64,000 bases of DNA, taken from NCBI GenBank assembly GCA_014773175.1, contig VXCM01001418.1:126845-190844 (forward strand), read 5' to 3'. The stretch comes from Lucifuga dentata (Eukaryota > Chordata > Actinopteri > Ophidiiformes > Bythitidae). The notes beneath the pieces are model-generated. The model was given only the letters and a program-made list of their open reading frames with translations, did no database searches and was not told the DNA's origin. Positions 1-11,877 of this stretch are shown piece by piece (within the stretch, counting starts at the first letter, position 1; each line of letters opens with the position of its first letter). The position numbers were made by a program, and so were the translations under genes.

Positions 1-3000
1 GGGGGAAGACAGTGCCAGCACAGCATAGTTAAAGATGCATTATAATTTCTAGCTTTGTTAGTTCAACTAAATTTGACAGATAGAAATACACACAAAGTTC
101 AGTAAAGGATTCTACTTGGCATACTAAAAAAGGGGAAAATAAGGGCAAAATATTTCTTATAATTCTGCATCCCTTGTCTGAGAGAGTGAGCACTTTTCTG
201 TGNCCCCCCCACCCCCACAAACAAAGTTGTTTGCTGTATACAGGCAACATACAGTGCCTGGAAACCCAAAATAGGCACATGCTGGCATAGAGCTTGTAGC
301 ATTCATAGTTTTGCTGTGTATCATCCTCTCTCTCACCCACTCTCATTTAGTCTCTCTTCTCCCTGTCTGCTGTAGCAGTTGAAGGCAGATTAGCTCATGA
401 ATAAGTGGATTAGCAGACTTTGCAGCAGGAAACCAAAGTGCTGCTCATATTTGACTAGAATGACTCTACGCTGCTATCTATACCTATAGTCTCCCCCCTG
501 GGGATTTAGCATAAGCTATAAATCCTTACACACTCCCACCACCTCGCTCTTCACCGTCATTGAGCTAGACCAGCCTAATTACAGCGAGCATTTTTAATTG
601 CACTTCATATTAATGTTTGTCACAAGAGGGACATCAAAGCTGCCCATTTAGGTAGCGGTGGTGAGGAAAAGTGACACAGACTGATCACAATAGTGTGATT
701 AGAGAGCATGTGACAATGGTAATTTCAGTTGAACTTAGAACCACTTCAACTAAAGCATAAAAAATTTCGACAATGACAGAAAGCAAATCATCTAAACCAG
801 ACAGAGGACACTTAATCAGAGCAGACTGAGGGTTGTTCAGTCTGCCCTCCTCAGCGTGGCGGTATGTGGTGGGCCGGAGTCCAGGGGATGCTGGTTGAAT
901 GTCCAGCAGGGGATGAGTGAACATGGCAGTCAGCAGCAGGATATCAGAGTGGTCTAGTGAGCGTGAGTGCTGGAGCCACGCTTTATGTGTTCCTCTGTAT
1001 ATTTTATAGGGAAAGAAGAAGAAGCGGAAGAGGGAGAAAATGCAGGAATCGGCCCCGGGTAAGTACAGATCCTTTCAATTCTCCCTCTTTTTTTTTTTTT
1101 TGNTTTTTTTTTTTTTTGGCTGCAGCATGTAGAGGCTGTGAGTTGACACATTCTCTTGTACAGTGTATGACTGCATTTCTGCTGATGCATTCTATAAAAC
1201 TGTAAAGAGACATCTTCCACTAGTGTCACCCATTATCCTCATTCTGCCCTCAGTAGTTTTGTGCAGGCAGCATTGTCAGTCAGTCAGACTTGCTTTGAAC
1301 ACATCCCTCCATCCTTTTGACCCTTGCCTCTTTCTCATCCCTCTCTTCACATATTACACCTACTTTGGGATTAGTCTGTCCATTCTATATGACTACTTAC
1401 TGATTCTGGGCTTTTCACAGGTTGTTTGCCTGCTGTACTACAGTATGTATTTCTGCTGACCTTGTTTAGCTGCGCTTTCAAGCCTCCTACCTCCTCAGCA
1501 CTGCAACTGTAATCCATTTAGAATAACATCTTAAGTAAAGTGTCAGTATTTTGTGGTCTATCTAAACTGTGTAGGCCACATTGACGGTTAAGATGTATAC
1601 CGTCCAGATACATTTTTTTTTTTTAAAGATGCAATTTTCTGCAGGTACAGCCCAGAGAATGAAAACGGCGTACATCTGAGAAAAATGGTAAGACAACCCT
1701 CTATCCCCTCCCTTTCTGGTCCAGTTCAATATATGTCAAGTTTTTTATTAAACTGCTAAACACTGACTTGAGAGTGTGTACTCACAGACTAATCCTAAAG
1801 GGGTCCACCCTAACCTCACCATAGTCTTTGTGTCAGTGGTGTTAAGGCCTGAAGAGGGATTGTGCTTTGTGTATTTAGAGTTTGCTCAATAGACTCACCA
1901 CAATAGGCATTGAATTTTCTGTGTGTGTGTGTGTGTATGTGTCTGCGTTGTGTGCAAATGTGCGTGTGTTTATATACGTATGTGTACGTACGAGGATGTG
2001 TACGTATGCATGTATGTTGAACTGCTTAATTCTTGTTGGTTTTCTGTTGGATGAAAGGTCATGTGCTGTGTCAGCAGCTTGTAGTTTGTTTTTCTTCCAT
2101 GATGTATTGGGCTTGGGTTCAGACCACACAACTTCAGAAATCCCAAAATTACTGAACTGCTCATATTATACAACAATCTTTCTAGTAAATGTATGTCGTG
2201 ACGATGCTGTGGTGCGCACGACACAACTGAGCAACAAGGAGCACAAATGATAAGATTTATCACCTGATATAAGATGAGATGTTGAGATGCTGAGATATCT
2301 GAAATCAAGGAGGAGCTGCTTGCTATTCATGTAGTGTGTGCGTTATTTTGTGAAGAATAATAGGTGGAAAGGCAGAATGTGGAGGAGTCGTGCTTTTTGT
2401 CATTCCTTTGTCATAGATACGCTGAAACAAGAGCATCTCAGAGTTTGCGCTGATAATTCCAAAAATGCTTGAAAATGTCTGGGACCTCTCCAGAACTGGG
2501 CAAAGACTCATTGATGAAATGCTCAGACTTAACGAGTGTTGTGACAGGCAGCAGAGCGGTTTGGCTCTCATCTGGGGTTTTGGTCACAGATATGAAAAAT
2601 TCGTCTCTGATTGGAAAAGAGGAACTAAAATTGTGCAGTCTGAGCTTGGCTTTACAACATCCGAATAAAGCGGATGTGAAAAATATTTTTTGTTTGTTTG
2701 TTTGTTTATTGTTTATTGTCACTTCCATCATTCACCTTCAGCATATACAGAAGCGAGATACCGTTCTCCATGGATCGTAGCGCTCGATCAACAAGCAGTC
2801 ACACTGTAGCAGTCACACAAATTTAAAAACATAATAACAATTAACAGTTAAAACATACCATAAAATAAAATACTTAATAGTCAAAAGCAGCTTGGTTGTG
2901 AGAAAGTGCTGGATATCATCCAAGTGCTGGATCAAAAAAAGTGGCTTAAAAAGAAGGAATGAGAGAAACAAAGAAAGATACCCTGAGCGCAGTGTAAACA

Positions 3001-3585
3001 TTTGTTGTAAAGTAAAGTGCATGTGCATTCAGTTCCGTCTCATTCTTCCCTGGCACTGACAGGAGGAATGGGGGGGCAGCTTGTGGAGAGAGTTCATTGC
3101 CCTGATTTTTAATAACTCATACAGCTCATCCACTCTTCATTTTTTAAACATGAACTAAATAATACATTTGAATCTGTTTTTCTAGAACTTTTTTTTTTTT
3201 TACACTGTTGGTGCAGCTTGATGTCAGCTCCTTCTCAGCTCAGCCCATATGGACTACATGTGTTGTCTCTAGCCATCTCTGTGAAGCGAAGCAGGATTCA
3301 GCAGCTTGTTTGGCTCAGGAACGTAATGAGATGCTATACCTTAATAAGATTTCATGGTATCTGGGGTTTTAGGGGATCTATAATACCGTCACGACAAAGG
3401 CAGTATGTAGCTTTTAAGCATGTGAAAGATATGTAGAAATATATTGATTCAGATGACATGTAAAGTCCTCACAGAACTGTCACCTATCTGCTTTCTTTGA
3501 AGAAAGAGAGATTAAAGACAACATCCGAAGTGTGTGGCAATGGCAACTCTATTTCCTGTCTTTCAGTCTCCCTCACTGTCTGAGA

Positions 3586-3618
<33 letters not shown>

Positions 3619-6600
3619 GAGTCTAGTAGCATCCTGTTATTCCGCTCTCTTTCAGCAGCAGAAGAAAGCTGGGCAGATGTGACAAATCTGATCTTACGCC
3701 AAAATCACCCAAACCAGACAAAGGGTTTCCACTTGATCGATTCCTGACCTGGTGGCTCTTTCTCAACCAAAAATTGGATAGCTTTTCTTTTTCCACCACA
3801 GCCAGTTTTCAAAGCACAGAGACAGAGCGCTAAAAAAGCACTTTATCTCTGATCCAATAATTAGCAGCTCCTAGCCACAGCAGGATGGACGCCCTTGCTG
3901 ATTCTCAGTGACAGCCTTAAACTAATATGCATAATACCAAGGCTACTGCCACAACTCCCCAAGCCCTCAATTTATGTAGATCCCAAAGAGCTGGATTGAG
4001 GTTAGCTTGGCGGAGATGCCAAAAACATCTTTAAATGAACTCATTTGTCTATTTCTTTTCGACCCCAGCCTCCACCCCATCTGTCACCCCCCGCATGAAA
4101 AATCTGCAAAAAATTTCTTAAATTGTATTGTATGAGTTAATTTTGAAGATATAGATTTTTTGCTTTTCACAGTGTATTTACACAGTAGTTAAGTCTGGCT
4201 ACATTTCATAAAGGAAAATTTGGATTAGATGTTATTAATTTGTTTTCTGCAGAGTTTTTCCGCCTGTGAGGCAAACCAGGAGCTGAGTAAGTTGGGTTGG
4301 GTTGAGTGGCGTTTTATGGTTGGATGTTGGTTCTCTTTGTTATCTTTAGCATGTCAAACACTGCGCCTGCCACACAGCTGGTTCTCACCACAATCTAACA
4401 GCACTCTCAGAAGCCATTACTTGTCATTGTGAAATTAGAGTTTCCATCTCTTCCTCTCACCTCCCCACTCCTCAGCCCTCTTCCTTAATTCAGACCATGA
4501 CTGTGTATGAACGTTATTTCTTCTTTAATTTTTCCTTTTCTCATTCTTCCTGAGTCCGGCGTCTTTATTTTGTTTGCCTCTTTCTTGTTTCCTCCCTTTG
4601 CTGTTATCCTTTTGTCTGACTAAGCCCACTGATTCACGGCCTTTGAGATAGTTATCTGGCTGAGACACATACATGCCCTCTAGGCTTTCTCCTTTTTCAG
4701 TCACTGCCTATTTTTTTCACAGGGGGGAGACACTCTTAACAAAGGTGCCTTTTTAATCTGGAATGGCGAAGGCCACGCAGCCACACACATATGCAAACCA
4801 TCATAAAAACTCAGCGTGAGTCATCCAGTATCAATGTTGCCCAGGGTAGCTCAGCTCTTTAGAATGATACTTTGCTATTATTACAGTCTGGTCACTGTGC
4901 TGAGGCATAGCAGTGTGATCTCTAACCACGTCCTGGTTCAGTAACACGGAAAAACGTGCTTTTCATTGGACATTTTGGTGGTTGTTCTGTCCATCATTTT
5001 CCTCTCTCTGGCTCAGTCATGGCCGTCTCTGCTCCCTCTAATGTGTGCAGCCAGAAGCCAGCTGTCAAAAGTCTTTGACGAGAAGAGGAGGGTGAGTGTG
5101 AGGGAAAGGGAGGGTGAGGCCAGAAGAAAATCCACCATTATAGAGTTCTGAATTTACCAGATTTCATTCCACTGCCACTCATGCATCAGTCACCGTCCCT
5201 CATTGATTTTCTCCTTCTCTTTGTCATCTTCTTCCTCAGATCCTACCAGCCACACTCTCCAGCTGTAATTAGGCAAGGTTGTACATTTGCCTCTATTTCC
5301 TGAATCGTTTCAATTTGGTCCTGGGCCTCTAGGCCACTGTGGCACAGCCCAGTACCTTTGCACCCGTCTTATTAGTGACCTGGGATAATTGGGGATGAAA
5401 TCTGAATCACAAGCTACTCTGTCTTGTTCTCAGCTGCTCACAGGAGATCAGAAGATGTTTTTAAAATTTTACTTCACATTAAAAAAAGGAAAGAAAAAAA
5501 AGGTTGGGGGGGGNGGGGGGGGGGGAGGTTAAGCATAAATCAGAGCGACGCCCAGGCTAATGTTACCATAGAATCAGAAAAGTTCACCCCCACAGTCCTC
5601 CCGCTCTCCATCTCCCCTCACCTCTACAAAGCCCACTCTGAAGAAAAATGACCCTCTCAGCACTTTGTATATGAACTTCCAGAGGGTGGCAGTATGTCAG
5701 ACTCCAAGTATGCAGGTGTGGTGCAAGCTTAGACGTAGCTATCTTTTACAGTGAGAATGCTGTCTGGTCTTGGACTTTTTGACTTGCTACCTTATTTGAC
5801 CCTTACCAAAGTAAGAGGGGTTATAACCCCCCCCCCCCTNCCCCCCCCCCCCTTTAGCTCTGGTGTTTACACGTGAGAAATGCAGCTATAGTGTTCCCAT
5901 TGTTTAGACTGGGGCTGGAAATTTATTTTGATTGAGTCACGGGCCTATTGTGTTGTGGTTTGGCCAGCTGCAGTAACATTATGTGGGTCCAGTCTCTCTG
6001 CTTTTTGTGATGTCTTCTCTGCTTCCTCTCTCTCTCTCCTCTCCCTCGTCCTTCTCCTCCTCCTCTACACCCATGCTCCTCAAGGCGCTACAATTTTGCG
6101 GAAGAGGCGGAGATATGTGACCTTATAAAATGCTCCCCTCATGAGATGCTTATCTGAAATGCCTGCAGGTAACACAGGGCAGAGACAGGAAGAGGACAGT
6201 GGGGCCAAAGGAAACGTTCATTTTTTATTTTATTCTAGTTAGGCTGGCCATTGTTGAAGGAGGAACAACCTCAACTCCTGCTCCATCTTTTTTTTTTCAC
6301 CCTCATCCTGNTGGCCATTGTTGAAGGAGGAACAACCTCAACTCCTGCTCCATCTTTTTTTTTTCACCCTCATCCTGCTTTTTTGCTCATTTTCTGACTG
6401 TGTACTGCTCTCCTTCCTATCCTCTTTCTTGCTCCTCCCCTTTTTCCTCTTTCCTGCTCCTTTCCTCTGTCCTGATGGTGAATGTAAGTGGTGGTGGAGG
6501 CCTTTGAAGCGAGACCACAACAGAGGGAGTAGTCATTGTGCAGGCTCTTTGAATATGCCGCAGCCTCCCAGACCCTGATCCCCATCCCAAACCCCCACTT

Positions 6601-7813
6601 CCCATTTTGACCACAGCTAAACTCCACCCTTCCTCCTTCTTGATACGCACGCAGACCGTGTCTGCCATTCTCCTCTTCTCTTTTGATTTCTTTGCAAATC
6701 CTTCCTAACTGACTTGTCAGTTTTTTGATTGGAAAAGTTACAACATCTTGAGCCTGCCTTTTGATTGGAGCTTAAAAAAATTCAAAGCCTTTATTTAGTG
6801 TGTGTGTGTGTGTGTGTGGGGGNGGGGGGGGGGGGATCTTTTTATGTCCCAGAGCCAAAAAGTGACGGCTGTACAAAGCATTTTGTTTAAACCTTGCATT
6901 CTCTTTAATGTGCTTTTTATTAGCCCCTTAATTTTATTCTTCCAGAGCAGCACGGTCACAGTTTGATGGAGAGGAAGCTGCTTTGAAAGGTGTCGCTCAG
7001 CCAGCTGTGATTTCCAGGATAAGATCACCACCAAGACAGACCAATGCACCTGGCTCTGGCCTAAATGTCCCAAATGTTTACTTCCTCACAGTTCTGTTAA
7101 TCCAAACAAAAATTAATGGAGCTCAGTGAGTGACTTAAAGTTTAGATTTCAGATTGAAACTTTCATCTGCTAATCATCTGCTAATGACAGCTGGTCATGT
7201 TGGAAGCATGACCAACTGCCATTGACTCTCTGAATACCAGATTTCCGCAGGTGCTTGTAATGTGTGACCTCATTTTCAGTAAAAGACTATTTCCTCCCCC
7301 TTTTGAGAAACATCCTGCCTTCTCCAACCTATCTCTTTCTTTGCTTGTGTTTTATATTTTTCAACCCCTCTGCTCTCAGTCTTTTCTCCACTCTTCTCCT
7401 TGCCATGGTAAAGTCTACACCTCTGGCTGTGCTGGAGACACCTCTCTCCACTCGGCTTATTTTTGGAGTAATTTGTCGACTGTGTTTTCCTTTTTAATGG
7501 CACCAAAAGAAACCCCCAGAGCTTAGTGTAAGGAGGGACTTGTCAGCAGTAGGGTGGGCGGGAGGTTAAGNAAGAAACCCCCAGAGCTTAGTGTAAGGAG
7601 GGACTTGTCAGCAGTAGGGTGGGCGGGAGGTTAAGGGGCTATAAGGTGGGCAGGCCCCAGCTGCGGATGCTTTGATTTGGCCTGGGAGGTGAAAGCGGCG
7701 ATTGAGACGCGAGGCAGTGCCAGTTAGCTTAACCTCCCACACTTCAAAAGCTGGCCCAGAGCTTGTCCAACTCTTTCTTCCTCCCTCCCCTGCCATACAG
7801 GGAAAGAAATTGA

Positions 7814-7862
<49 letters not shown>

Positions 7863-10800
7863 GGGGGNCATTTCCTACACATAAGTCCAGCAGGCATTCC
7901 TGAGCACTAGAGGAGGTGGTGGAGGGAGGTTAGCAAGAGGCGGGGTCAAGTCACTCCTGAGTGTTTGTGTGGACCTTGTGAAGTGCTGGCCTGGTGCTCC
8001 CTTCAACCCACACCACACAGCACACACCCCTTGCTGTTTACCACTGATCCTCTCTGAAAGCTGCATACACACATGCATAGACACTCATTAACATGCACAC
8101 AACTCGCTTGCAGCCCCTCAGGCCTCTTCCCCAGGCAGGAAGACCAGTGCTTTTCATGTCTGTGGTGGGGGAAGGAAAAATACTCCCCAGGAAACAGGGT
8201 GCAGTGCCGGGTGTGCGGGCCCGCTTTGAGATCCTGGGATGAAAAGAGAGAGGGCGGCGGAGGTAAATAAAAGCGACAGGGGCTCTCTCTCTCTCTCTCT
8301 GTGCTTCGCTCTTTCCAGTTTCTCTGAGCAGCTCAGGGTCAGCTCTCCTCAGAAAAGGTGGCCTCTGTCCTGTTGCCTTTTATCCACATGTGGTAAAGCA
8401 GTCTGAAGGGTGGTGTATACGTGTGTGAAAGACTTTTGACTGTTAGGATGCAGTGAGCAGCAGGACTCAGCTGACTTTCTCTCCTACAAAAACACACTCA
8501 ACGTTCCCACAAGGGAGAAGCCATCTAATACCTTTTCTTTTCCTATTTTCCTCTTCACAAAACATTAATCTTTTAGTCACAGGAGGCACCCATCCACCTC
8601 TGTCTCTGCTTCTCCGCTTTGATCACAAATTCTATTTGATGCTTGGTCTAAAACAACTCTGCTTGGCTTGTCAACAGTTGCAGATAACTCTGTTATGTTA
8701 GCTCAATATCACAATCACAAGAGGGAAGAGAACACTTCTGTAGTTTGACACACAGTTTCCCTGTCAGGGAAAGAGGCCAATTTCATGAGCTTCTTGTGAA
8801 GTGGATTGAGAGTCAGGTAACATTTTTACAAAGGTGGTGTCAGTCTCTCTCTGAATGGCATTTGTTCAGATAATTGCTAATAAACTTTGTTGAACTGTGA
8901 TGGTGTAACCAACCACTGTGGCGATCCTCCTGCATGCAAAAAACAGACGATTTTTCTTTCTATTTTTCCTGTCAGCCACCTGCAGCAGCATCCTAAATGT
9001 CAACCAGAAGCTACACAAATGGGTGTTTGCCTTGAGAGAGTGAGAGGAGTGAGCCAAAGGAGGGAAAATGTAAGCTGGGTCACAGCAACCCCCATGATAG
9101 ACGAGATCAAAGCTGGCCAGCCCACATCCTGTCACTGACCTGTATCCCCCACCCCCACCACTCCACCCCTTCAGCACACTGTTCAGTTGGCAAAACAATG
9201 CTGCAATGGCTCAACCGGCTTCCCTTCAATCAGGGAAAAAAAAAAAAAAAAAAAAAACTGATTGATTACATACTGTAGAATAGATGATCTTGACAGATAT
9301 GAGTGGGTGTCTTCTCGTGCTCGCCTGGCGACATACTTTGGAGTCACGTTGAGTTATGCTTATCTGGTTGTGGTTAATGTGGCGTGGATGAGACTGTTGT
9401 GGACTGTCGATGTGTCTAAACTTTGTTTTTTTTTTGTTTTTTTTTTACTGTATATTTAGATGCTGTTCACTTCATAGATGCAAGCTGGACTGAAATGTTT
9501 TTTTGCCTCCATTTTTTTGTTTTGCAGGAGGAAAGCGGAATAATTTCTCCACATGCAAAGCAAAGGCAGCAGCTATGGGCCCTCTGGTAGAGATGGAGAC
9601 CTGTTAGATTCCATGAAGATCCTTAATTCCCCAAAACTGAAGCCTCCAGTTCTCAGAGGGATCCCCTTCCCCCCCCCCCCNCCCCCCCCCCCTTCTCCAT
9701 ACAGTCACACGTTGCCATCACCACCATCACCAAAAACCCCTCATGGTGTGACTGTACTCCCTTCCTGAAGGCGCCTGCTGTAGACACTGAACTGAACAAG
9801 ACAATCAATTAGTAGGAGCTCCCTCACGCAACCCAGTTTTCTTACCAACCCACGACCAGAAAGCATCAGGTTGATGTCTGTTTTCTCAGTTTCCTTAAAA
9901 TCAGCTTTACTGCAATCCAAGGCAATGCACTGATAAACAGCAGCAATTCTGACATGCGCACAAATTCCTCCACTGCGCTGCCTACACACTCCACACACAC
10001 CTGCTTCTAAGTTATTGTAAGTTATTTGTCACCTCGCTTCCTATGTATAGTTCATTAGGCCGACATTCACTCTCCCTGATACATTCCCCTTTTCTCTCTC
10101 ACTGGATTTGAGACCTTTTGGGGTTTCACCAAACTGACCAAACACCTCTTTCAGACTGCACTAAGGAAGACGGAGGGATCTCATCGTGTTTAAGAAACGT
10201 CCTCAAGATGCCATTTAGTTCTTTGACCAGTTGGTGCAAAAAAGGATCAATATTTTCATTTGCTTTTCATTTCAGACTGAATTTTATTTGGAACCTTTAT
10301 TTTTTTTTTTTTTTTTTAATCTTGAACTCGTTTCCATTTCTCGGTGTATATTTTAGTGATTTTTTTAAATATTTTTTTTTAATATAGTGGTATATATGAA
10401 AATAAGCTTTGGACACAGGAAAGCCATTTTTCTTGTTGGAGCATCTTGCAGAAAATTGAAACTTAATGCTTCTTTTGATAACTATTTGTAACAAATAGTG
10501 ACCTCGAGTCTTGCTCAGATGTAAAATAATGCTCAGTATGTGTACTTTTTAAAACTGTCAGGATATGTCAATTTTCTTGGTATTTTTGCAGGCAACATTA
10601 GGCCAAAGGCGAGTGATAGCTCAGAGGCCTATATTTTATTGTTCTAAATCATGACAAATGAAGCAGATATATATATTTACCCCAGCACTTGGCAGTCTTT
10701 CTTTTATTGCAATGGACCTTTGTCTTTTCTCTCTGGTAGCTAATAGTGTGATCTTTATCCATGTTGTTTATTCCATGCAAACATCTCTGTAACATTTTGA

Positions 10801-10940
10801 TTTTAATGCCCTATTTTTAGTATTACTTGATGATACTTTTTTTTAATTGTTTATTATATTTTGGGTCATGTCATATTTGATCTGTTTCAACATGTTTTTT
10901 TTTTTTTAAGAAAAATAAAAAGGCACTGTTCGCTCATTCG
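1..10940 (+). CDS. lef1: lymphoid enhancer-binding factor 1, 3' part of gene (last three exons)
   Basis: LEF1 is the HMG-box nuclear factor that binds Wnt-response elements and recruits beta-catenin. Only the end of the gene is here. Coding exons are 1010-1058, 1645-1687 and 9528-9607. The first encodes the basic nuclear-localisation tail GKKKKRKREKMQESAP, directly after the HMG box in LEF1. The second gives the short terminus TAQRMKTAYI and a stop. The third gives a longer alternative terminus (GGKRNNFSTCKAKA, then MGPLVEMETC, stop). Splice phase is 1 at both junctions, so the first exon can join either tail in frame. The HMG-box exons lie upstream, outside the window. The 3' UTR runs to an AATAAA at 10914-10919. 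The gene converges on hadh, as in the human LEF1-HADH pair. The TCF7-family paralogues have different tails, so the assignment to lef1 is firm. Confidence 0.95.
1010..1058 (+). CDS. lef1: lef1 exon: basic tail after the HMG box
   Basis: Acceptor TTTTATAG lies just before 1010 and donor GTAAGT starts at 1059. The exon starts in phase 0 and ends in phase 1. It encodes four lysines, RKR and EKMQESAP, the nuclear-localisation region conserved in LEF1. Confidence 0.95.
1645..1687 (+). CDS. lef1: lef1 alternative penultimate exon with stop (AYI terminus)
   Basis: The acceptor is TTCTGCAG. With the split glycine codon it reads GTAQRMKTAYI and stops at TGA 1677-1679, close to the human LEF1 ending GTGPRMTAAYI. 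A good donor (ATG|GTAAGA) follows at 1688, so the exon is internal. The stop lies 8 nt before the junction, too close to trigger nonsense-mediated decay under the usual 50-55 nt rule. Confidence 0.93.
6245..6377. repeat. exact 66-bp tandem duplication around one N (likely assembly artefact)
   Basis: Positions 6245-6310 and 6312-6377 are identical and separated by one N at 6311. The likely cause is two contig ends that overlap and were joined without merging. Confidence 0.9.
7507..7635. repeat. exact 64-bp tandem duplication around one N (likely assembly artefact)
   Basis: Positions 7507-7570 and 7572-7635 are identical and separated by one N at 7571. The pattern is the same as at 6245-6377 and 54016-54150. 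Confidence 0.9.
7812..7868. repeat. (GA)n microsatellite ending in a gap
   Basis: A GA dinucleotide run of about 48 bp with one interruption, followed by six G and one N at 7868. Confidence 0.9.
9528..9607 (+). CDS. lef1: lef1 last exon, alternative coding tail
   Basis: The acceptor is TTTTGCAG. If the 1645-1687 exon is skipped, phase 1 gives GGKRNNFSTCKAKAAAMGPL and then VEMETC with stop TAG at 9605-9607. This resembles the longer LEF1 isoform tail. If the upstream exon is included, this stretch is 3' UTR. Confidence 0.9.
9608..10940 (+). other. lef1: lef1 3' untranslated region
   Basis: The sequence after the last stop is AT-rich and has no open frame of note. It holds a poly-C tract broken by one N at 9681, a poly-T run near 10302-10318, and AATAAA at 10914-10919. 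The cleavage site is inferred to lie 15-30 nt later. Confidence 0.7.
10914..10919 (+). terminator. lef1: lef1 polyadenylation signal AATAAA
   Basis: A canonical hexamer ends the AT-rich lef1 3' UTR and is followed by a T/G-rich stretch (GTTCGCTCATTCGATTGCTTGTGTGG). Placement agrees with a 1.3-1.4 kb 3' UTR. Confidence 0.6.
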
Positions 10941-11337
10941 ATTGCTTGTGTGGTGAGAAGACCAGAGCTAAAGATGCTATATGTAAGTCTGTGTCATCTT
11001 TGAAGAGAAAGTAAATATCCATGGGCAGTACTGACACTCATCGATAATATAAAGCACTATAAAGGTAGTAGAAATATCAAATAGCTCATGTTTTAGCCTT
11101 TGTGGAAACTTCAAAAAGCTTTAAAATATTGGCAAGCACTTAAAACCGCGAAAGCATGCAGCACCCGAGGCTACTTTCATACAGCATCGTTGCAGTGATA
11201 ATGAAAAGAGAAACCCAAATCACTGCAGCCCATAAACCTTTCAAATGATAAACAATTTCATGTCACAGATGCAAATTTTCCCTGATGTCCCTCAATGAAA
11301 ACATCAGTCAGGTGAATTAAATTCTCTATAAACCCTG

Positions 11338-11568
11338 TAAAGGACCATACCAGTGATTTTGTATGTTTAAATCCAATAAATACTGGCTGCATACATGTTA
11401 CGTTACTGACAATCATTTTCCAAAACATAAAACCGTATTTTAGTTTTCCTGTTATTTTGCCAAATCCCATATCTTTCAAAATCAAATGTTCAGATCACAC
11501 CCTAAAATTAAATGTTTTGCCTGCTAACACGTACATCCAAATGTAGAATAGGCAGTCTTCTCTTTGGA
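11338..11568 (-). repeat. unclassified interspersed repeat, copy 1
   Basis: Read on the minus strand, this matches 48075-48316 (plus strand) over most of its length. Shared blocks include GTGTTAGCAGGC, CTGAACATTTGA, AAACTAAAATA and TTTTGGAAA, and their order is the same. An inverted partial copy lies at 11801-11877. The distribution fits a low-copy mobile repeat. The family is not recognised. Confidence 0.7.
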
Positions 11569-11800
11569 CTATTTTCCTGGTGGAGACATATGTTTTCTTC
11601 CATGAAGTTCCATGTTGGACCAGTTAAATTAAGTAACTTGAACAAAAAATTTGATACACATCATGTTCGCTTTGATGGATCACTTACTCAAGCATGTTTC
11701 AAGCCTCTACTAGTTGCTTTTAATAGCGTACTGGAATGAACTGAAACCAATGGCAGTCTGGAAGGTAGAAAATACAATTGTAATATTTACCGCTCCTGTA

Positions 11801-11877
11801 GTATGTTTTGGAAAAGGTTGATCAGTAACGTAACATGTAAAAGGGTTGGATATATTGGGCTCAAACATGCAAAACCT
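11801..11877 (+). repeat. unclassified interspersed repeat, copy 2 (partial, inverted)
   Basis: This matches the inner part of the copies at 11338-11568 (minus) and 48230-48300 (plus), sharing TATGTTTTGGAAAA, CAGTAACGTAACATGT and TTGGGCTCAAACATGCAA. It forms an inverted pair with copy 1, so the locus could fold or could be one element with long imperfect inverted ends. Confidence 0.65.

Larger units (their letters stand above)
1688..9527 (+). other. lef1: lef1 terminal intron (7.8 kb), low-complexity tracts and assembly gaps
   Basis: No gene is supported here. The intron contains GT repeats (1920-1936), CT repeats (3585-3618), a TG/G tract with a gap (6798-6833), GA repeats (7812-7860), and two exact duplications around a single N (6245-6377 and 7507-7635). 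Stretches such as 3831-4010 and 5241-5400 are free of repeats and could be conserved regulatory DNA, but that cannot be tested from one sequence. Confidence 0.6.

Noticed and set aside
2465..2668. 67-codon ORF beginning MLENVWDLSRTG in the lef1 intron
   Set aside because: The frame looks protein-like but has no recognised homologue, and overlapping frames on both strands are equally open.
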